The notes under the pieces are model-generated. The model was given only the letters and a program-made list of their open reading frames with translations, had not been told where the DNA came from and searched no databases. A stretch of 64,000 bases of DNA, taken from NCBI GenBank assembly GCA_022651005.1, contig JALCQD010000001.1, positions 186,001 through 250,000 on the forward strand, given 5' to 3'. Source of the stretch: Bifidobacteriaceae bacterium (GTDB lineage: Bacteria; Actinomycetota; Actinomycetes; Actinomycetales; Bifidobacteriaceae). Positions 20,701-29,911 of this stretch are shown here, one piece after another. The translations under genes and the position numbers were made by a program. The first letter of the stretch is position 1, and each line of letters starts with the position of its first letter.

Positions 20701-23515
20701 CGCCAGCATCCGTGTGGGAATTCTCGATGCGTCTACGCCTGTCACCGGCGTCACCGCACGAGACGACACCATCCAACTCCGTCCTGGGAGCACTGCCAAC
20801 GTTGCGGTGCTCCGCAACGATCTGTGCGATGAGAATGACACACTCACCCTGTCTCCTCACGTAGAAGCACACGGCATCAGCACAGTAAGCGTAGGAAGGT
20901 CCACGCTCAGATTTACCGCTCCTCAGAGAAGCGGCACCTCCATCATTTCTTATACAGCTCTCACGCCTTCTGGTCTTTCGGATTCCGCAACGTTGACCGT
21001 CATCGTCAGCAGATCCGCCGCCCTCCTACCTCCAACTGCTGCTGACACCGCGGTGTCACCCGAGCAATCAGTGAATCGTCGCAGCGTCAACGTTGACGTG
21101 ACGACATTCATTTCCAATCCCTCCGGCGCTCTCGACGACCTTGCCGTGGCAGTTCATCCTTCTGCCAAAGACCACGCGTACGTCACGGCGAAGAAATCCA
21201 CGGTCATCACCGTCGAATTGACAGAAGAAGCACGAGCTGTGCCCTACACCGTTACGAACACGAGATATCACCTCACCTCCATCGCCTTCATTCAAGTTCC
21301 AGCGTATGGAGTCTTTCCTCCACTCCTCCGCCCGAAGACTCCAAAACTCAGTGTCCTCGCAGGCTCATCTCTCATCATCAGGCTCGCTGACTACGTCCGA
21401 GTGGGTGCCGGGAAGAGTCCCTTTATCCGATCATCTGGTGACGTCAGCGCCACACGAAGTGATGGAAGCAGTCTGCTCATCAATCACACCACTCTGAAGT
21501 TCCGATCCTCAAAAGACTATTCGGGGCCTGCCTCTATCAGCTTTACCGTCTTCGACACCGATGCAGCGAGCGCTCACGCAAACTCGTCGACGCTGACGCT
21601 ACCCATTACAGTGCGAGGAAGGCATTCTTCGCCGCCTCTCTTTTCTCCGCTCGCACTCACCCTCGGCGCAGGGGATGGCGCTCACGTTCTTTCACTTGCC
21701 TCCCTGATAACATCGCCCGCCGGAACCGGTAAAGCAAAGACTTCATATTTGTATTCTTTCGCCTCTAAGAACGTCACCTCAGAGGCACAGTCGCGTGGTT
21801 TCGAGATAACGCTGGCTCGAAATGGCATATTCCATGCCGCGGCACGCGCCACAGCAGCGCCCGGAGCCATGATGACAATTCCTCTCCTCGTAACGTATGA
21901 CGGAATTCACACAATTCGAGGGGACATTCTGCTTACCGCGACCATCACCACGCGTCCTCTTGCACATATACCAAATGCTGATGTGACAGCCATCGCCGGA
22001 ACGCCCACGCGTCTCGCTCTCCTCACGAATGTCTATAACCCCTTTCCCAATACTCCATTGAAACTCACAGGAGCCGCAGGGACAGCCCCGGGAGTCCGCG
22101 TGACATGGACGCCAACGGGCATTATCACCATATCTGTCAAGAAAGGATTCGGGGGCGGAACCGTCTCTGTTTTGGCAACCATAAGCGACGCCACAAAACT
22201 CGCCTCGAGAACGGTAAACGCCACGATAAGCGTCAGCGTACGCGATCTTCCGGAAGCACCGCGCCTCGATGTTCCCCGGAATGACGCCATAGGAAATAGA
22301 CACGTCACACTGTCCTGGACAACTAATTCGAATGGCGGGATTTCGATCAGCGAATATCAAGTGACATGGAAGTCCGATCACTCCTCCGGATCCCAGACGT
22401 GTGGAACATCGGCTGTATGCGCCATAGCCAACCTGAGAAATGGAATCTCCTATTCCTTCAGAGTAAGGGCACGCAATGCTGTCGGATGGTCACCGTTGTC
22501 GTCTCCGGTGACCGCGACTCCCGACACCCCGCCATCCAGTCCGCTTCCTCATCTCACTGCCGTCGGGATTGGCACATTGCGCATTGAGTGGAAGGAGCCC
22601 CTCTCCCCAGGGTCACCCATCACTTCCTACAAGATTCAGGCTCGATGCGCGGAGCTCACACGTGAGATCACTGTTGGTAAAGTTCACTCCACGACCCTGA
22701 ACGATTTGCCGCCGTCGCCCTGCTCCGTGTCGATCTACGCGAAAAACGGTGCAGGCTGGTCAACGGAAACGCACACCGCCACGCTCACACCACTCGGCAC
22801 GCCCGACGCTCCCCATATCACCATTTCTAATACCAAGAACGGTGTTGTCACGGGAACGGCCACCGTGAATCCTCATGGCCAAAGGCTCGCCGAGTGGCAT
22901 TGCACCGCCGCAGGAAATCCCTGTTCCATTCATTCGGACAACACCACCGAGTCTGTTGCGACAGCCATATTTTCCATTTCAGTCGCCCCATCAACGTGGT
23001 ATGCAGGAAATACAGTTCCAGTGACAGTCACATCGTCCTTCGACCACGCGCGTTCCACGGTCTCCCCACAGCTTGACGTCGCGATGACGCCCCTTGACAT
23101 CGGTCCCATCACACTGCAGTCCGTGCGTCGCAACAGCGCAACGGGACGCTTGCACTACAGTTATGCCGTTCACAATGGCACGAACCCTGCAATCGCAACC
23201 CTTGCTTCTTCCGACGTCGCCACTCTGCTTCATCTACAAGGGTGCGCCTGCACGCAACAGCGATATTCTCCCGGTGTCACCGTCTCAGAACACGTAAACG
23301 CCACGTGCACCGGGGTAACTGCCACCATCGATCTCATCGTCTTCGGGCACGTCATGACAACGAGCGTGCCGTTCACCGTGGAAGAAGAAACAGACGCAGA
23401 CGCCTCTTCGGGAAACGCCACCACCACAGCCGCACTCATTCTCCCCGGGCACTATTCCCCCTGGGAGGTGACACCATCATGGAGACAACCGCCGTCGACG
23501 ATGTCACACAACTAA
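17711..23515 (+). CDS. Giant FN3 / Ig-like repeat surface protein
   Basis: The 1934-residue protein has a basic N-terminus and one membrane segment (about residues 27-50), with the bulk outside the cell. After the membrane segment there is a propeller-like region (SVWVASQNDGKIARVNP and similar). Next come tandem cadherin/Ig-like domains marked by repeated D-x-x-x-x-x-x-G-x-x-x-x-x-V-L-x-N-D patterns, for example IRPGNEQLLDVLRND, LRPGSTANVAVLRND, and DNDGDDVALL. Two fibronectin type III domains lie at about 1515-1690 (VTLSWTTNSNGG, ISYSFRVRARNAVGWSP; LRIEWKEPLSPGSPI, VSIYAKNGAGWS). There is no LPxTG sorting signal, so it is anchored by the N-terminal segment. The ATG at 17711 overlaps the kinase stop. 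In B. longum the FN3 domains of the corresponding protein have been reported to bind human TNF-alpha; whether this one does is unknown. Confidence 0.88.
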   Translation: MKIPAIFQRCHRFRLSLSSIRVLSPGGIFLALCAAALFSIAIAAIIFTSVTRQRPLLDNGSVWVASQNDGKIARVNPALHQIDATLSATGSDFDVLQSADSTLLTTGTTLHGIDAATLGTGQSVTIPSTTSAFMGAETVALFDHASGEVRLTHASAETDSLGNALTRILAEPAALTLPHGSQIALTADGTTYAYRASDGMALRFSSTPSAQSRPEQLGSLTDGHAVEAQGMTIIDKTPVILTGTSVRWPGKIAHVPSDSHLLLQSTPTEGASGNVQRNTVVVASDEGVSVISLASGKITSLHSGVTALPATPVSANGCVHAGWSAPTHNYWMMCEGRKTPTPPEFRTLTGISSTAHLIFRTNHRSVILNNIVDGSVWNPNDSDDAIALSWKTSSPAVHSRKDSAQESARTHENFSRSCSTKNDQISAHDDSFGIRPGNEQLLDVLRNDHQTSCSVLRIDTVQSVDSSQGRLSIISDGRYLKFAAAPKAHGALTVAYSITDGRGAPSSALLRITVVPPRVRHAPRQNDIPPVTDVERDASVEINALESFSDPDGDPLALVSAHVENSTHVSVVTRADGFLSFAASSAPPGRVSVSIRVSDGTDVTSGVVYFSVKPSESLAPLTDPLLRTLAPGAVTTISLAHAVHSSSATMPHLTTVDSDASSTVSDVTRSNDDDPTLSFSSSVPGTHYVTYSVEQNGNSSLGLVRVEVQAIPSHTSVPITKGDTALLNASGTAILDPLINDVDPLGGVLALAGASVSSSAAQSTGLRVSVVDHRRLYITVAHMPKTTQRITYVAANAHARSTGIITVMPHVSPATSTVHTRTLEANVRQRGIVTIPVVERLSENGMNLSLKPKLATNPATFKGMAFVSGDSVRYQAASAQGRFPITYTVSNDTGATASGTILITVHSKEASTKQKPRPRAVEAQTVAGHTVKIPINLSGIDNDGDDVALLGQAVPSPTKGRITKVGADYVEYEAYSDASGTDTFRYAVEDWSGQRVTASIRVGILDASTPVTGVTARDDTIQLRPGSTANVAVLRNDLCDENDTLTLSPHVEAHGISTVSVGRSTLRFTAPQRSGTSIISYTALTPSGLSDSATLTVIVSRSAALLPPTAADTAVSPEQSVNRRSVNVDVTTFISNPSGALDDLAVAVHPSAKDHAYVTAKKSTVITVELTEEARAVPYTVTNTRYHLTSIAFIQVPAYGVFPPLLRPKTPKLSVLAGSSLIIRLADYVRVGAGKSPFIRSSGDVSATRSDGSSLLINHTTLKFRSSKDYSGPASISFTVFDTDAASAHANSSTLTLPITVRGRHSSPPLFSPLALTLGAGDGAHVLSLASLITSPAGTGKAKTSYLYSFASKNVTSEAQSRGFEITLARNGIFHAAARATAAPGAMMTIPLLVTYDGIHTIRGDILLTATITTRPLAHIPNADVTAIAGTPTRLALLTNVYNPFPNTPLKLTGAAGTAPGVRVTWTPTGIITISVKKGFGGGTVSVLATISDATKLASRTVNATISVSVRDLPEAPRLDVPRNDAIGNRHVTLSWTTNSNGGISISEYQVTWKSDHSSGSQTCGTSAVCAIANLRNGISYSFRVRARNAVGWSPLSSPVTATPDTPPSSPLPHLTAVGIGTLRIEWKEPLSPGSPITSYKIQARCAELTREITVGKVHSTTLNDLPPSPCSVSIYAKNGAGWSTETHTATLTPLGTPDAPHITISNTKNGVVTGTATVNPHGQRLAEWHCTAAGNPCSIHSDNTTESVATAIFSISVAPSTWYAGNTVPVTVTSSFDHARSTVSPQLDVAMTPLDIGPITLQSVRRNSATGRLHYSYAVHNGTNPAIATLASSDVATLLHLQGCACTQQRYSPGVTVSEHVNATCTGVTATIDLIVFGHVMTTSVPFTVEEETDADASSGNATTTAALILPGHYSPWEVTPSWRQPPSTMSHN

Positions 23516-24750
23516 GTCATGCCATGCAGCTAGGTGATGTCACACAATTAAGCGACGCTACACATGCCGCCTCAGCACGGGAACCCGCATCTGCGCCTCT
23601 GCCCATGGCCGCACCCACGCCCATGGCCGCACCCACGCCCATGGCCGCACCCACGCCCGTGTCCGCACCCACGCCCGTGTCCGCACCCACGCCCGTGTCC
23701 GCATCGAAGCTCCTACCATTGGCCGCATCCCCATCGATGCCTGCAGATACGTCTGCGGATACACTCGCCCCTCCAGCTATGCCTGACTTTTCTCGTTTCG
23801 CCCACACTTTTCATTCCATTGTGTCCGCCATCTCCCGCGTCATCCTCGGCAAGGACGATGTTATCGAAAAGGTGGTCACGGCCCTTTTCGCCGGAGGTCA
23901 TGTACTTCTCGAAGACACTCCGGGAACAGGAAAGACCCAACTTGCTTTAGGACTCGCCCACTCACTGTCCTCCAGTTTCGCCCGTATTCAATTCACACCT
24001 GATCTTCTACCGTCAGATGTCATCGGCGTCACCATCTATGACCAAAAGGATTCTCGCTTCACTTTTCGGAAGGGACCTGTTTTTGCCTCCATCGTGCTCG
24101 CAGATGAAATCAACAGAGCATCTCCCAAGACCCAGTCGGCCCTGCTGGAAGTCATGGAGGAGGGAAAAATCACCGTCGATGGGGTCTCACACCCTGTGGA
24201 ACAACCATTCATGGTCATCGCAACACAGAATCCCACGGAACTGATAGGAACATACAGGCTTCCTGAAGCGCAACTTGATCGTTTTCTTCTCAAGACCTCG
24301 ATTGGTCCGCCAGATCACGCAACGAGCATGAAAATTCTACGGAAGGCCCATGTTCTTCGCGATACCGAGGACATTCTTCCCGCCGTGAGCGGCGACGAAA
24401 TTCTCGCCTTACGTCAGTCTCTCTCCGCAGTTTTCATTGCAGACTCTATTCTTGAATACATCACCCGAGTGGTGGAAGCGACTCGTCACAACGATGATGT
24501 GGCCCTCGGCGTCTCCGTCCGGGGAGCTTTGGCTCTGATGAAATGCGCCACGGTTCACGCAGTGGCACAGGGACGTGGCTATGTTATCCCAGACGACGTC
24601 ATCACCTTTGCCGGCGCAGCACTCGCCCACCGTCTCACTTTGACACCCGATGCCCTCTTTGCTCAAAAGCGCCCCGAGAAAGTCATCGAGGAAATTCTCG
24701 ACACAGTTGTTGCCCCGCAGAATAGCAGCAGTCTGAGGGGCTCCTCATGA
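23479..24750 (+). CDS. MoxR-family AAA ATPase with repeat-bearing N-terminus
   Basis: MoxR ATPases act as chaperones for membrane or secreted complexes, usually next to DUF58 and transglutaminase-like genes as here. Walker A is EDTPGTGKT, Walker B is VLADEINRASPKTQSALLEVMEE, and sensor 1 is ATQNPTE; the C-terminal helical lid follows. Before the ATPase domain lie about 110 low-complexity residues including six near-identical hexapeptides, PMAAPT three times then PVSAPT, encoded by an 18-bp tandem repeat. I set the start at the ATG 23479-23481, after GGGAGG, giving 423 residues and overlapping the FN3 gene end. Its stop overlaps the DUF58 start. Confidence 0.92.
   Translation: METTAVDDVTQLSHAMQLGDVTQLSDATHAASAREPASAPLPMAAPTPMAAPTPMAAPTPVSAPTPVSAPTPVSASKLLPLAASPSMPADTSADTLAPPAMPDFSRFAHTFHSIVSAISRVILGKDDVIEKVVTALFAGGHVLLEDTPGTGKTQLALGLAHSLSSSFARIQFTPDLLPSDVIGVTIYDQKDSRFTFRKGPVFASIVLADEINRASPKTQSALLEVMEEGKITVDGVSHPVEQPFMVIATQNPTELIGTYRLPEAQLDRFLLKTSIGPPDHATSMKILRKAHVLRDTEDILPAVSGDEILALRQSLSAVFIADSILEYITRVVEATRHNDDVALGVSVRGALALMKCATVHAVAQGRGYVIPDDVITFAGAALAHRLTLTPDALFAQKRPEKVIEEILDTVVAPQNSSSLRGSS
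23602..23709 (+). repeat. 18-bp in-frame tandem repeat (six units)
   Basis: Three perfect units of CCCATGGCCGCACCCACG (23602-23655) are followed by two of CCCGTGTCCGCACCCACG (23656-23691) and one partly degenerate unit (23692-23709). Because the unit is a multiple of three, copy-number change alters the linker length of the MoxR protein without a frameshift. Confidence 0.95.
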
Positions 24751-25997
24751 CCCCTCATCTTCCGCTTTCTCTTTCGAACATGACGGCACGCGGCCACACC
24801 CTGGCAGTAGGATGCCTCGTCTGCTGCAGCATCTTTGCATGTCTAGGATGGAAGGAGATGCTCGCTCTCGCCGTGTTCTTCGGCTTACTTCTCATAAATG
24901 CCGTCATTGCATCCCGAAACACGTTCCGCGTGACGGCGACAAGCACGCTCATTCCACGCCGCATTCATGCCGGGGAACGCGCCACCCTCTCGCTCCGGTG
25001 CGTCAACGAGAGTGAAAGAACTTCTCCCCGCTGCGGCGTCGCCATCGATGTGGCAACGGTAAAAGACACACGCCACAGAAGGCTTTCACTTCCGAGAATT
25101 AGCCCTCAGGAAGAATCTTCAGTGACTCTCGAGGTGACGCCATCCACTCGAGGCATCGTGCAGATCGGCCCGTCGACACTGGTAAGAGGTGACTCGTTCA
25201 GCCTGATTCTTCGGCAAGAACGCCTCGCACCACCCAATACTCTTTTCGTCCATCCACGCACCATCGATCTGCCCTCGTTTATCTCAAAGTCTCAGCACGA
25301 TTCCGATGGAATGCCTGACACTTCTTATGCGATGGACGATCTCATTTTTCACGATCTCCGTGATTACGCACCGGGAGATGATATACGTGCCATACATTGG
25401 CCGAGCACGGCCAAAACAGGGCATCTCATGGTGCGCCAATTTCACGCGAGTCATGACATGTCAACGTTGCTCATGTTTGACGGCATCGCTTCGTATCGAT
25501 CTGACGCCGATTTCGAGCTGGCAGTCAGCTGCTACGCCTCCCTCGGACTGTGCCTCTTACGCGATCAACGCACCCTAACTGTTCTGCAACCTCGTTTTCC
25601 GGTCACAGATACGGTGCACAACAACGAAGCCGCACAACCCCTGTCTTTCTCCCTAACATCGCCGACGGCCTTCCTCGACTCGTGTTGTCTTTTTCAGAGA
25701 GACCATGCAACCGCGCCACAGCCCTCGATGAACCTCTCCCTTACACCGCCCATATCTCACACGTCGCCCGCTGCAAGTGTTGCCGTCATCGTCACCGGTC
25801 CGTCACCCGGGGCCAGCGACTCCAGAGACTCGCTTCTCTCTCAGTCTCCTGGAGTCCGGAGCAATGCAACATTCCAGATTCATATTGATTCCGAGGCCAC
25901 ACCGTCCCTTCGCAAGCTCGGAGGGAATACACCCACTACGGCAATCGCCGTCCCCTCACTGTCCGCGTTGCCCTCTCTCATAAGGGCTCTCACATGA
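24747..25997 (+). CDS. DUF58 domain membrane protein
   Basis: The 416-residue protein has two closely spaced N-terminal membrane segments (about 18-50), a beta-rich middle and the DUF58 signature FHDLRDYAPGDDIRAIHWPSTAKTGHLMVRQF in pieces around residues 205-235, followed by a von Willebrand A-like fold (LLMFDGIAS). DUF58 proteins partner with MoxR ATPases. Start and stop both overlap neighbours by four bases, so all members are translated in a coupled chain. Confidence 0.9.
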   Translation: MTPHLPLSLSNMTARGHTLAVGCLVCCSIFACLGWKEMLALAVFFGLLLINAVIASRNTFRVTATSTLIPRRIHAGERATLSLRCVNESERTSPRCGVAIDVATVKDTRHRRLSLPRISPQEESSVTLEVTPSTRGIVQIGPSTLVRGDSFSLILRQERLAPPNTLFVHPRTIDLPSFISKSQHDSDGMPDTSYAMDDLIFHDLRDYAPGDDIRAIHWPSTAKTGHLMVRQFHASHDMSTLLMFDGIASYRSDADFELAVSCYASLGLCLLRDQRTLTVLQPRFPVTDTVHNNEAAQPLSFSLTSPTAFLDSCCLFQRDHATAPQPSMNLSLTPPISHTSPAASVAVIVTGPSPGASDSRDSLLSQSPGVRSNATFQIHIDSEATPSLRKLGGNTPTTAIAVPSLSALPSLIRALT

Positions 25998-28669
25998 AAC
26001 ATCCGCGTTTCAACATCCCATCACCAAGAATTACGGCGGGTTTCTCTGTGACTCTTTGCGCAATTTTGGCGTCCCTTCCGCTCCTTGGCGTCTACGAAAG
26101 CTTCGCAGTGTGGACGAGGGGAGCGCTTCCTAGCGCCTGTCTCGGAACCATTGTGGGAACAGTCATAACGGGCTCGAAAACACTGCAACCGCGCCACCGG
26201 AAGCCTTCCTCGGAGTCTTCGCTGCGATTCCTTCTCTCTGCACTTCTTTTTCTCACATCGCAATGCGTTATCGGACCAGTCGTCGCACTGCCCTCGACCA
26301 CTGTGGCGGGCATCATTCCTACGGCCGCCACGGTGGTCCGCGGCGTGACCGCCACTGTCACCTCTTTCGCGTCTGTTATCACGCTTCCCACACCATTGAG
26401 TTCCACAGACGGCAGTCTTATGGCACTTTGGACGCTCACACTGTTGTGCGCCACTGCCGCGAGCGCTTGCGCCACAGCCACAACTCAATCCGCAGCTTCA
26501 GCACATTCTCATGCATCGGTGTCAATTCTGGTGCTGCAGGCTTGCATCGGTGCCTTCTTAGGAACGCACGAGGGCTTCCCGTTTCACGTCGCTGGCACAT
26601 TTCTCGGTCTTGGATTGTTGACGCTCCTCTGCCTACTGCCCCGTACAACTGCAACCCAAACAATGACAGGCCATCGCTTCGTGGTCTCCACGGAGGGCAT
26701 GAGACAAGAAATCGCTCGAAGGAGTATCAAAGCAATGGCCGTACTTCTCATTGCTGCTGTCGGCGCACTACTGATGAGCACTCTGACGTCAGCACACCGA
26801 GTGCTTGCACGTGATATCTATCAGCCCCCGTTACGAGTGCTCCACAGTACGAGTCCCTTATCTCGCTTGCGGTCTTATGTTGCAGAGCACAAAACCGATG
26901 ATCTTCTCACCGTTACCGCGGCCCCTGAGAATAAACCGATTCGTCTCGCAGCCCTCAATTCCTTCGATGGCGTGGTGTGGAGCCTTTCATCGGCGAACTC
27001 CTACAGACAAGTCGCGAATGTGCTACCTCCTGCAAATTCACACCCAATTTCAACAGCAGTGCCATTTTCCACCACTTTCACGGTAAGTCCCCTTCTCGAT
27101 CCCTTCTGGCTGCCGACTGCGGGGACTCCCGAGAGCATCACGCTTGAAGGCGGTTCGGATAGAACACCCACCGCGTCTGCATCCACATCCGTATACTTCG
27201 ATTCCACCACCACTACTTTGTTCAGAAACGACGAACACGCCATCGATGAGCCATTCACTTACACGCTCGCCGGGAAAACACACTCTCCTCCGTCTGAGAA
27301 AGACTTAGCGAACGCTATCCCCTTGCAACGGAACAATTCCGACGACATTGAAGAGGTAGTCTCTCCAGACGGTGCACGGCATAGTGCGCTTCCTTCCATC
27401 GTCGCGACGCTTGCCGCGTCATGGCTGGCGTCACCACAAGCTGCACCATCATCGACCGATCTCTCCTCATCCATCACACCACTCTCCGTCAACACTCCAC
27501 TGTCTGCAAGGTCTTCCCTCAGAGGGAAGGATCTGCTCCACCTTGCTCAGCACCTCAGCTCAACAGGCTGGTTCTCTCATGGCCTTGGCAATGAATATCC
27601 CTCTCTTCCGGGGCACAGTTCTTCTCGTATCGCAGCGTTCCTCGAGAGCTCTGTCATGGTGGGAGATTCCGAACAATATGCCTCTGCCTTGGCACTCATG
27701 GCGCGTGGCCTTGGCTGCAAGTCTCGCGTCGTCATTGGATTCAGGGTGAAGAAGCCCATCACTAGTACCCGACCTCGAACAACGACCTTCACTGGAAACG
27801 ACATCGAGGCGTGGGTTGAAATACCATTTGAGAAATACGGATGGGTGAGTTTCTTCCCCACACCTCCCTCCTCAAAAACGCCCGACAAGAACACCGCTCC
27901 CGCCGAGTCAAAGCCTCAGACTCTGGTGAGGCAACCTCCCCCTCCCCTAGCAACTCCTTTGAGAGACATAGTGACTCCCCCGAATTCATCTCTCAACGGA
28001 GCACGCGAAGCGAACACGCTGCCGATTCATCCCGCGTGGCCGCAGCATTTTGCCGCGGCGGCGCACGATGTGTTCGTCTACGGCAGTCCGCTCTGGTGCG
28101 CGCTGATCCTTGTCGCCTGCATCCTTTCCTTCAAGCGGCTGAAGCGATGGCAATGGGAAACGCGAGGCACCCCATCGCGCAGAATCGAAAATGGATGGAC
28201 ATATCTCACACGCAGTCTTCTGTGGCATGGTATTCACAATGGAATCGCGCCCCGCGGTGCCTCTCCACCTGGCATGCCGCCCTGTCGCACGAGAAGAGAA
28301 TACGCACGCAGCATCAGTGCTTCTCTTCACCACCGCGATCATGGTCACAGCGGCCTGCGTGCCCGGCAATTTCATCATTCCTCTGTGCTCGCCACCTCTG
28401 TGCTCACTACCTCCGTGCTCACTACCGCGCTCATCTCTGCACAAATACTCGAAGCCTGCAATCGCGCAGATGCCGCATTTTTCTCGCGCACCCCGCCCTC
28501 ATCCACCGACGCTGCAGAATACTGGAAATTACTGCGTTCCCTTGATGCACTCATGTCAATCGGTCAAACTCCGCGGCATCGATGGCGGGCTGCGCTCTCC
28601 CTCTCCGGCATCTTTGACTTTCCTCGTCTGTCGAAATCATCGCCAAGAAAAACGACTCCAGCGGCGTAA
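25994..28669 (+). CDS. Transglutaminase-like membrane protein, catalytic residues replaced
   Basis: TgpA-type layout: several N-terminal membrane segments (to about residue 270), an extracytoplasmic transglutaminase-like core, another membrane segment (PLWCALILVACILSF) and a C-terminal cytoplasmic region with an alpha-helical DUF4129-like end. The core is recognisable in GDSEQYASALALMARGLG and DIEAWVEIPFEKYGW plus FFPTP. In active members these positions read C-E-Q, H-A-W-V-E and D-P-T. Here the nucleophile is Ser (about 558), the His is Glu (about 602), and the Asp is Phe, so the domain is probably a binding or structural module. I recall similar losses in other actinobacterial homologues. 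It is the last member of the overlapping chain; the phosphatase gene follows after 43 bases. Confidence 0.87.
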   Translation: MKHPRFNIPSPRITAGFSVTLCAILASLPLLGVYESFAVWTRGALPSACLGTIVGTVITGSKTLQPRHRKPSSESSLRFLLSALLFLTSQCVIGPVVALPSTTVAGIIPTAATVVRGVTATVTSFASVITLPTPLSSTDGSLMALWTLTLLCATAASACATATTQSAASAHSHASVSILVLQACIGAFLGTHEGFPFHVAGTFLGLGLLTLLCLLPRTTATQTMTGHRFVVSTEGMRQEIARRSIKAMAVLLIAAVGALLMSTLTSAHRVLARDIYQPPLRVLHSTSPLSRLRSYVAEHKTDDLLTVTAAPENKPIRLAALNSFDGVVWSLSSANSYRQVANVLPPANSHPISTAVPFSTTFTVSPLLDPFWLPTAGTPESITLEGGSDRTPTASASTSVYFDSTTTTLFRNDEHAIDEPFTYTLAGKTHSPPSEKDLANAIPLQRNNSDDIEEVVSPDGARHSALPSIVATLAASWLASPQAAPSSTDLSSSITPLSVNTPLSARSSLRGKDLLHLAQHLSSTGWFSHGLGNEYPSLPGHSSSRIAAFLESSVMVGDSEQYASALALMARGLGCKSRVVIGFRVKKPITSTRPRTTTFTGNDIEAWVEIPFEKYGWVSFFPTPPSSKTPDKNTAPAESKPQTLVRQPPPPLATPLRDIVTPPNSSLNGAREANTLPIHPAWPQHFAAAAHDVFVYGSPLWCALILVACILSFKRLKRWQWETRGTPSRRIENGWTYLTRSLLWHGIHNGIAPRGASPPGMPPCRTRREYARSISASLHHRDHGHSGLRARQFHHSSVLATSVLTTSVLTTALISAQILEACNRADAAFFSRTPPSSTDAAEYWKLLRSLDALMSIGQTPRHRWRAALSLSGIFDFPRLSKSSPRKTTPAA

Positions 28670-28712
28670 GGTTGGCACAGGGCGAATGACGCGCCCACGA
28701 GGAGGGATCACT

Positions 28713-29825
28713 ATGACCCAGGTTTCAATCACCAGTGCCGCTTTGAGCGACGTGGGATTGCGTCGGGAAGAGAACCAAGACAGTTATCTTGTGTCGGACG
28801 GCGTTTTCCTCGTGGCCGATGGCATGGGCGGCGGCGTGAGTGGCCAGGTGGCGAGCGCCACCACACTCGAGAAGATGAACGCACTGACAACCATTGCCAC
28901 GCGCACACGCACTGACATTGACACATGCCTCGCACAGGCGCAGTATGCGGTGCGCGACATTGGTGAGCGTCAAAACGCCGTGTCGGGGACTACGCTCACG
29001 GGATTAATTCTCAAGGATCTCACCACTCTGGACTCCGATAAGAACGCATGGTACGTGGTGAACGTGGGCGACTCCCGAACGTATCATCTCAACTCACTCA
29101 CCTCGGGAAACCCCGAAGCACAAAGGCAATGGGACATCGACAGCTTCCTTCAGATCACGCACGATCATTCGGAACGGCAGGAGGCCATTGATTCCGGCCG
29201 CTTATTGCCGGATGTCGCCAATCGCATAGTTCCGCGTAACATCATCACGCAGGCCATCGGCTCCCCCAACGGCGTCTCGCCCGATTATTTTCAGGCGGAT
29301 CTCACGGGACGTTTCGTAATATGTTCCGACGGCGTCCACTCTGAGCTCGATGATGCACAGATTGCCGTTATCACAAGTCAGTCTGGCTCGCCGTCGGACA
29401 TCACGCATGCGCTCATGGACGCGGCCATTGCCGAAGGAGGACACGACAATATCACTGTCATCGTCGTCGATGTCATCCCCGTTCCTTCTCTCGATTCCTC
29501 ACTTTCCGACGACACGACTCACCTCGCCATATCGAACGCCACCGATTCCAATTACGCCACCATCGACAATGACGACGAACCTTCCACCGTTTCTTTGCCG
29601 CAGACGGCAGGCAGCATTCCCCGGTCTCCTGCCCACTCACCTAGTGAAGAAAATACAGAGGCCGAAGATACAGAAGATAACAACGCTCATCACGAGTGGA
29701 CTATGAATGCGATCGGCCCGGGAGAAGACATCGATTCGATGAACGACTCAACACTGGAAACACTGCGCACGACGCAAGCACAAAACGAGACCTCCGATCC
29801 TGATGCACCAAGCCCCGAAGCGTGA
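28713..29825 (+). CDS. PP2C-type Ser/Thr protein phosphatase
   Basis: PPM-family, metal-dependent phosphatase that probably reverses phosphorylation by the kinase at the start of the locus. Motifs: RREENQDSY, VADGMGGGVSG, VNVGDSRTY, CSDGVHSELDD and GGHDNITVIVV. The catalytic domain covers residues 1-255; the last 115 residues are acidic and disordered. It lacks a membrane segment, so it is cytoplasmic. The ATG at 28713 follows GGAGGG; a longer frame starting at 28191 overlaps the transglutaminase gene and is not real. Confidence 0.92.
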   Translation: MTQVSITSAALSDVGLRREENQDSYLVSDGVFLVADGMGGGVSGQVASATTLEKMNALTTIATRTRTDIDTCLAQAQYAVRDIGERQNAVSGTTLTGLILKDLTTLDSDKNAWYVVNVGDSRTYHLNSLTSGNPEAQRQWDIDSFLQITHDHSERQEAIDSGRLLPDVANRIVPRNIITQAIGSPNGVSPDYFQADLTGRFVICSDGVHSELDDAQIAVITSQSGSPSDITHALMDAAIAEGGHDNITVIVVDVIPVPSLDSSLSDDTTHLAISNATDSNYATIDNDDEPSTVSLPQTAGSIPRSPAHSPSEENTEAEDTEDNNAHHEWTMNAIGPGEDIDSMNDSTLETLRTTQAQNETSDPDAPSPEA

Positions 29826-29911
29826 GAAGACCTTCATAGCCACCGCATCAGAGTGAACACGCACCCTCTAAAATGAGGAAAAGATAAAGACATCGACGAT
29901 TGCGAGGACAT

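Noticed and set aside
28191-28712. Extended start for the phosphatase gene
   Set aside because: The extra 174 codons overlap the transglutaminase-like gene in another frame; ATG 28713 has GGAGGG at good spacing and begins at the PPM domain.
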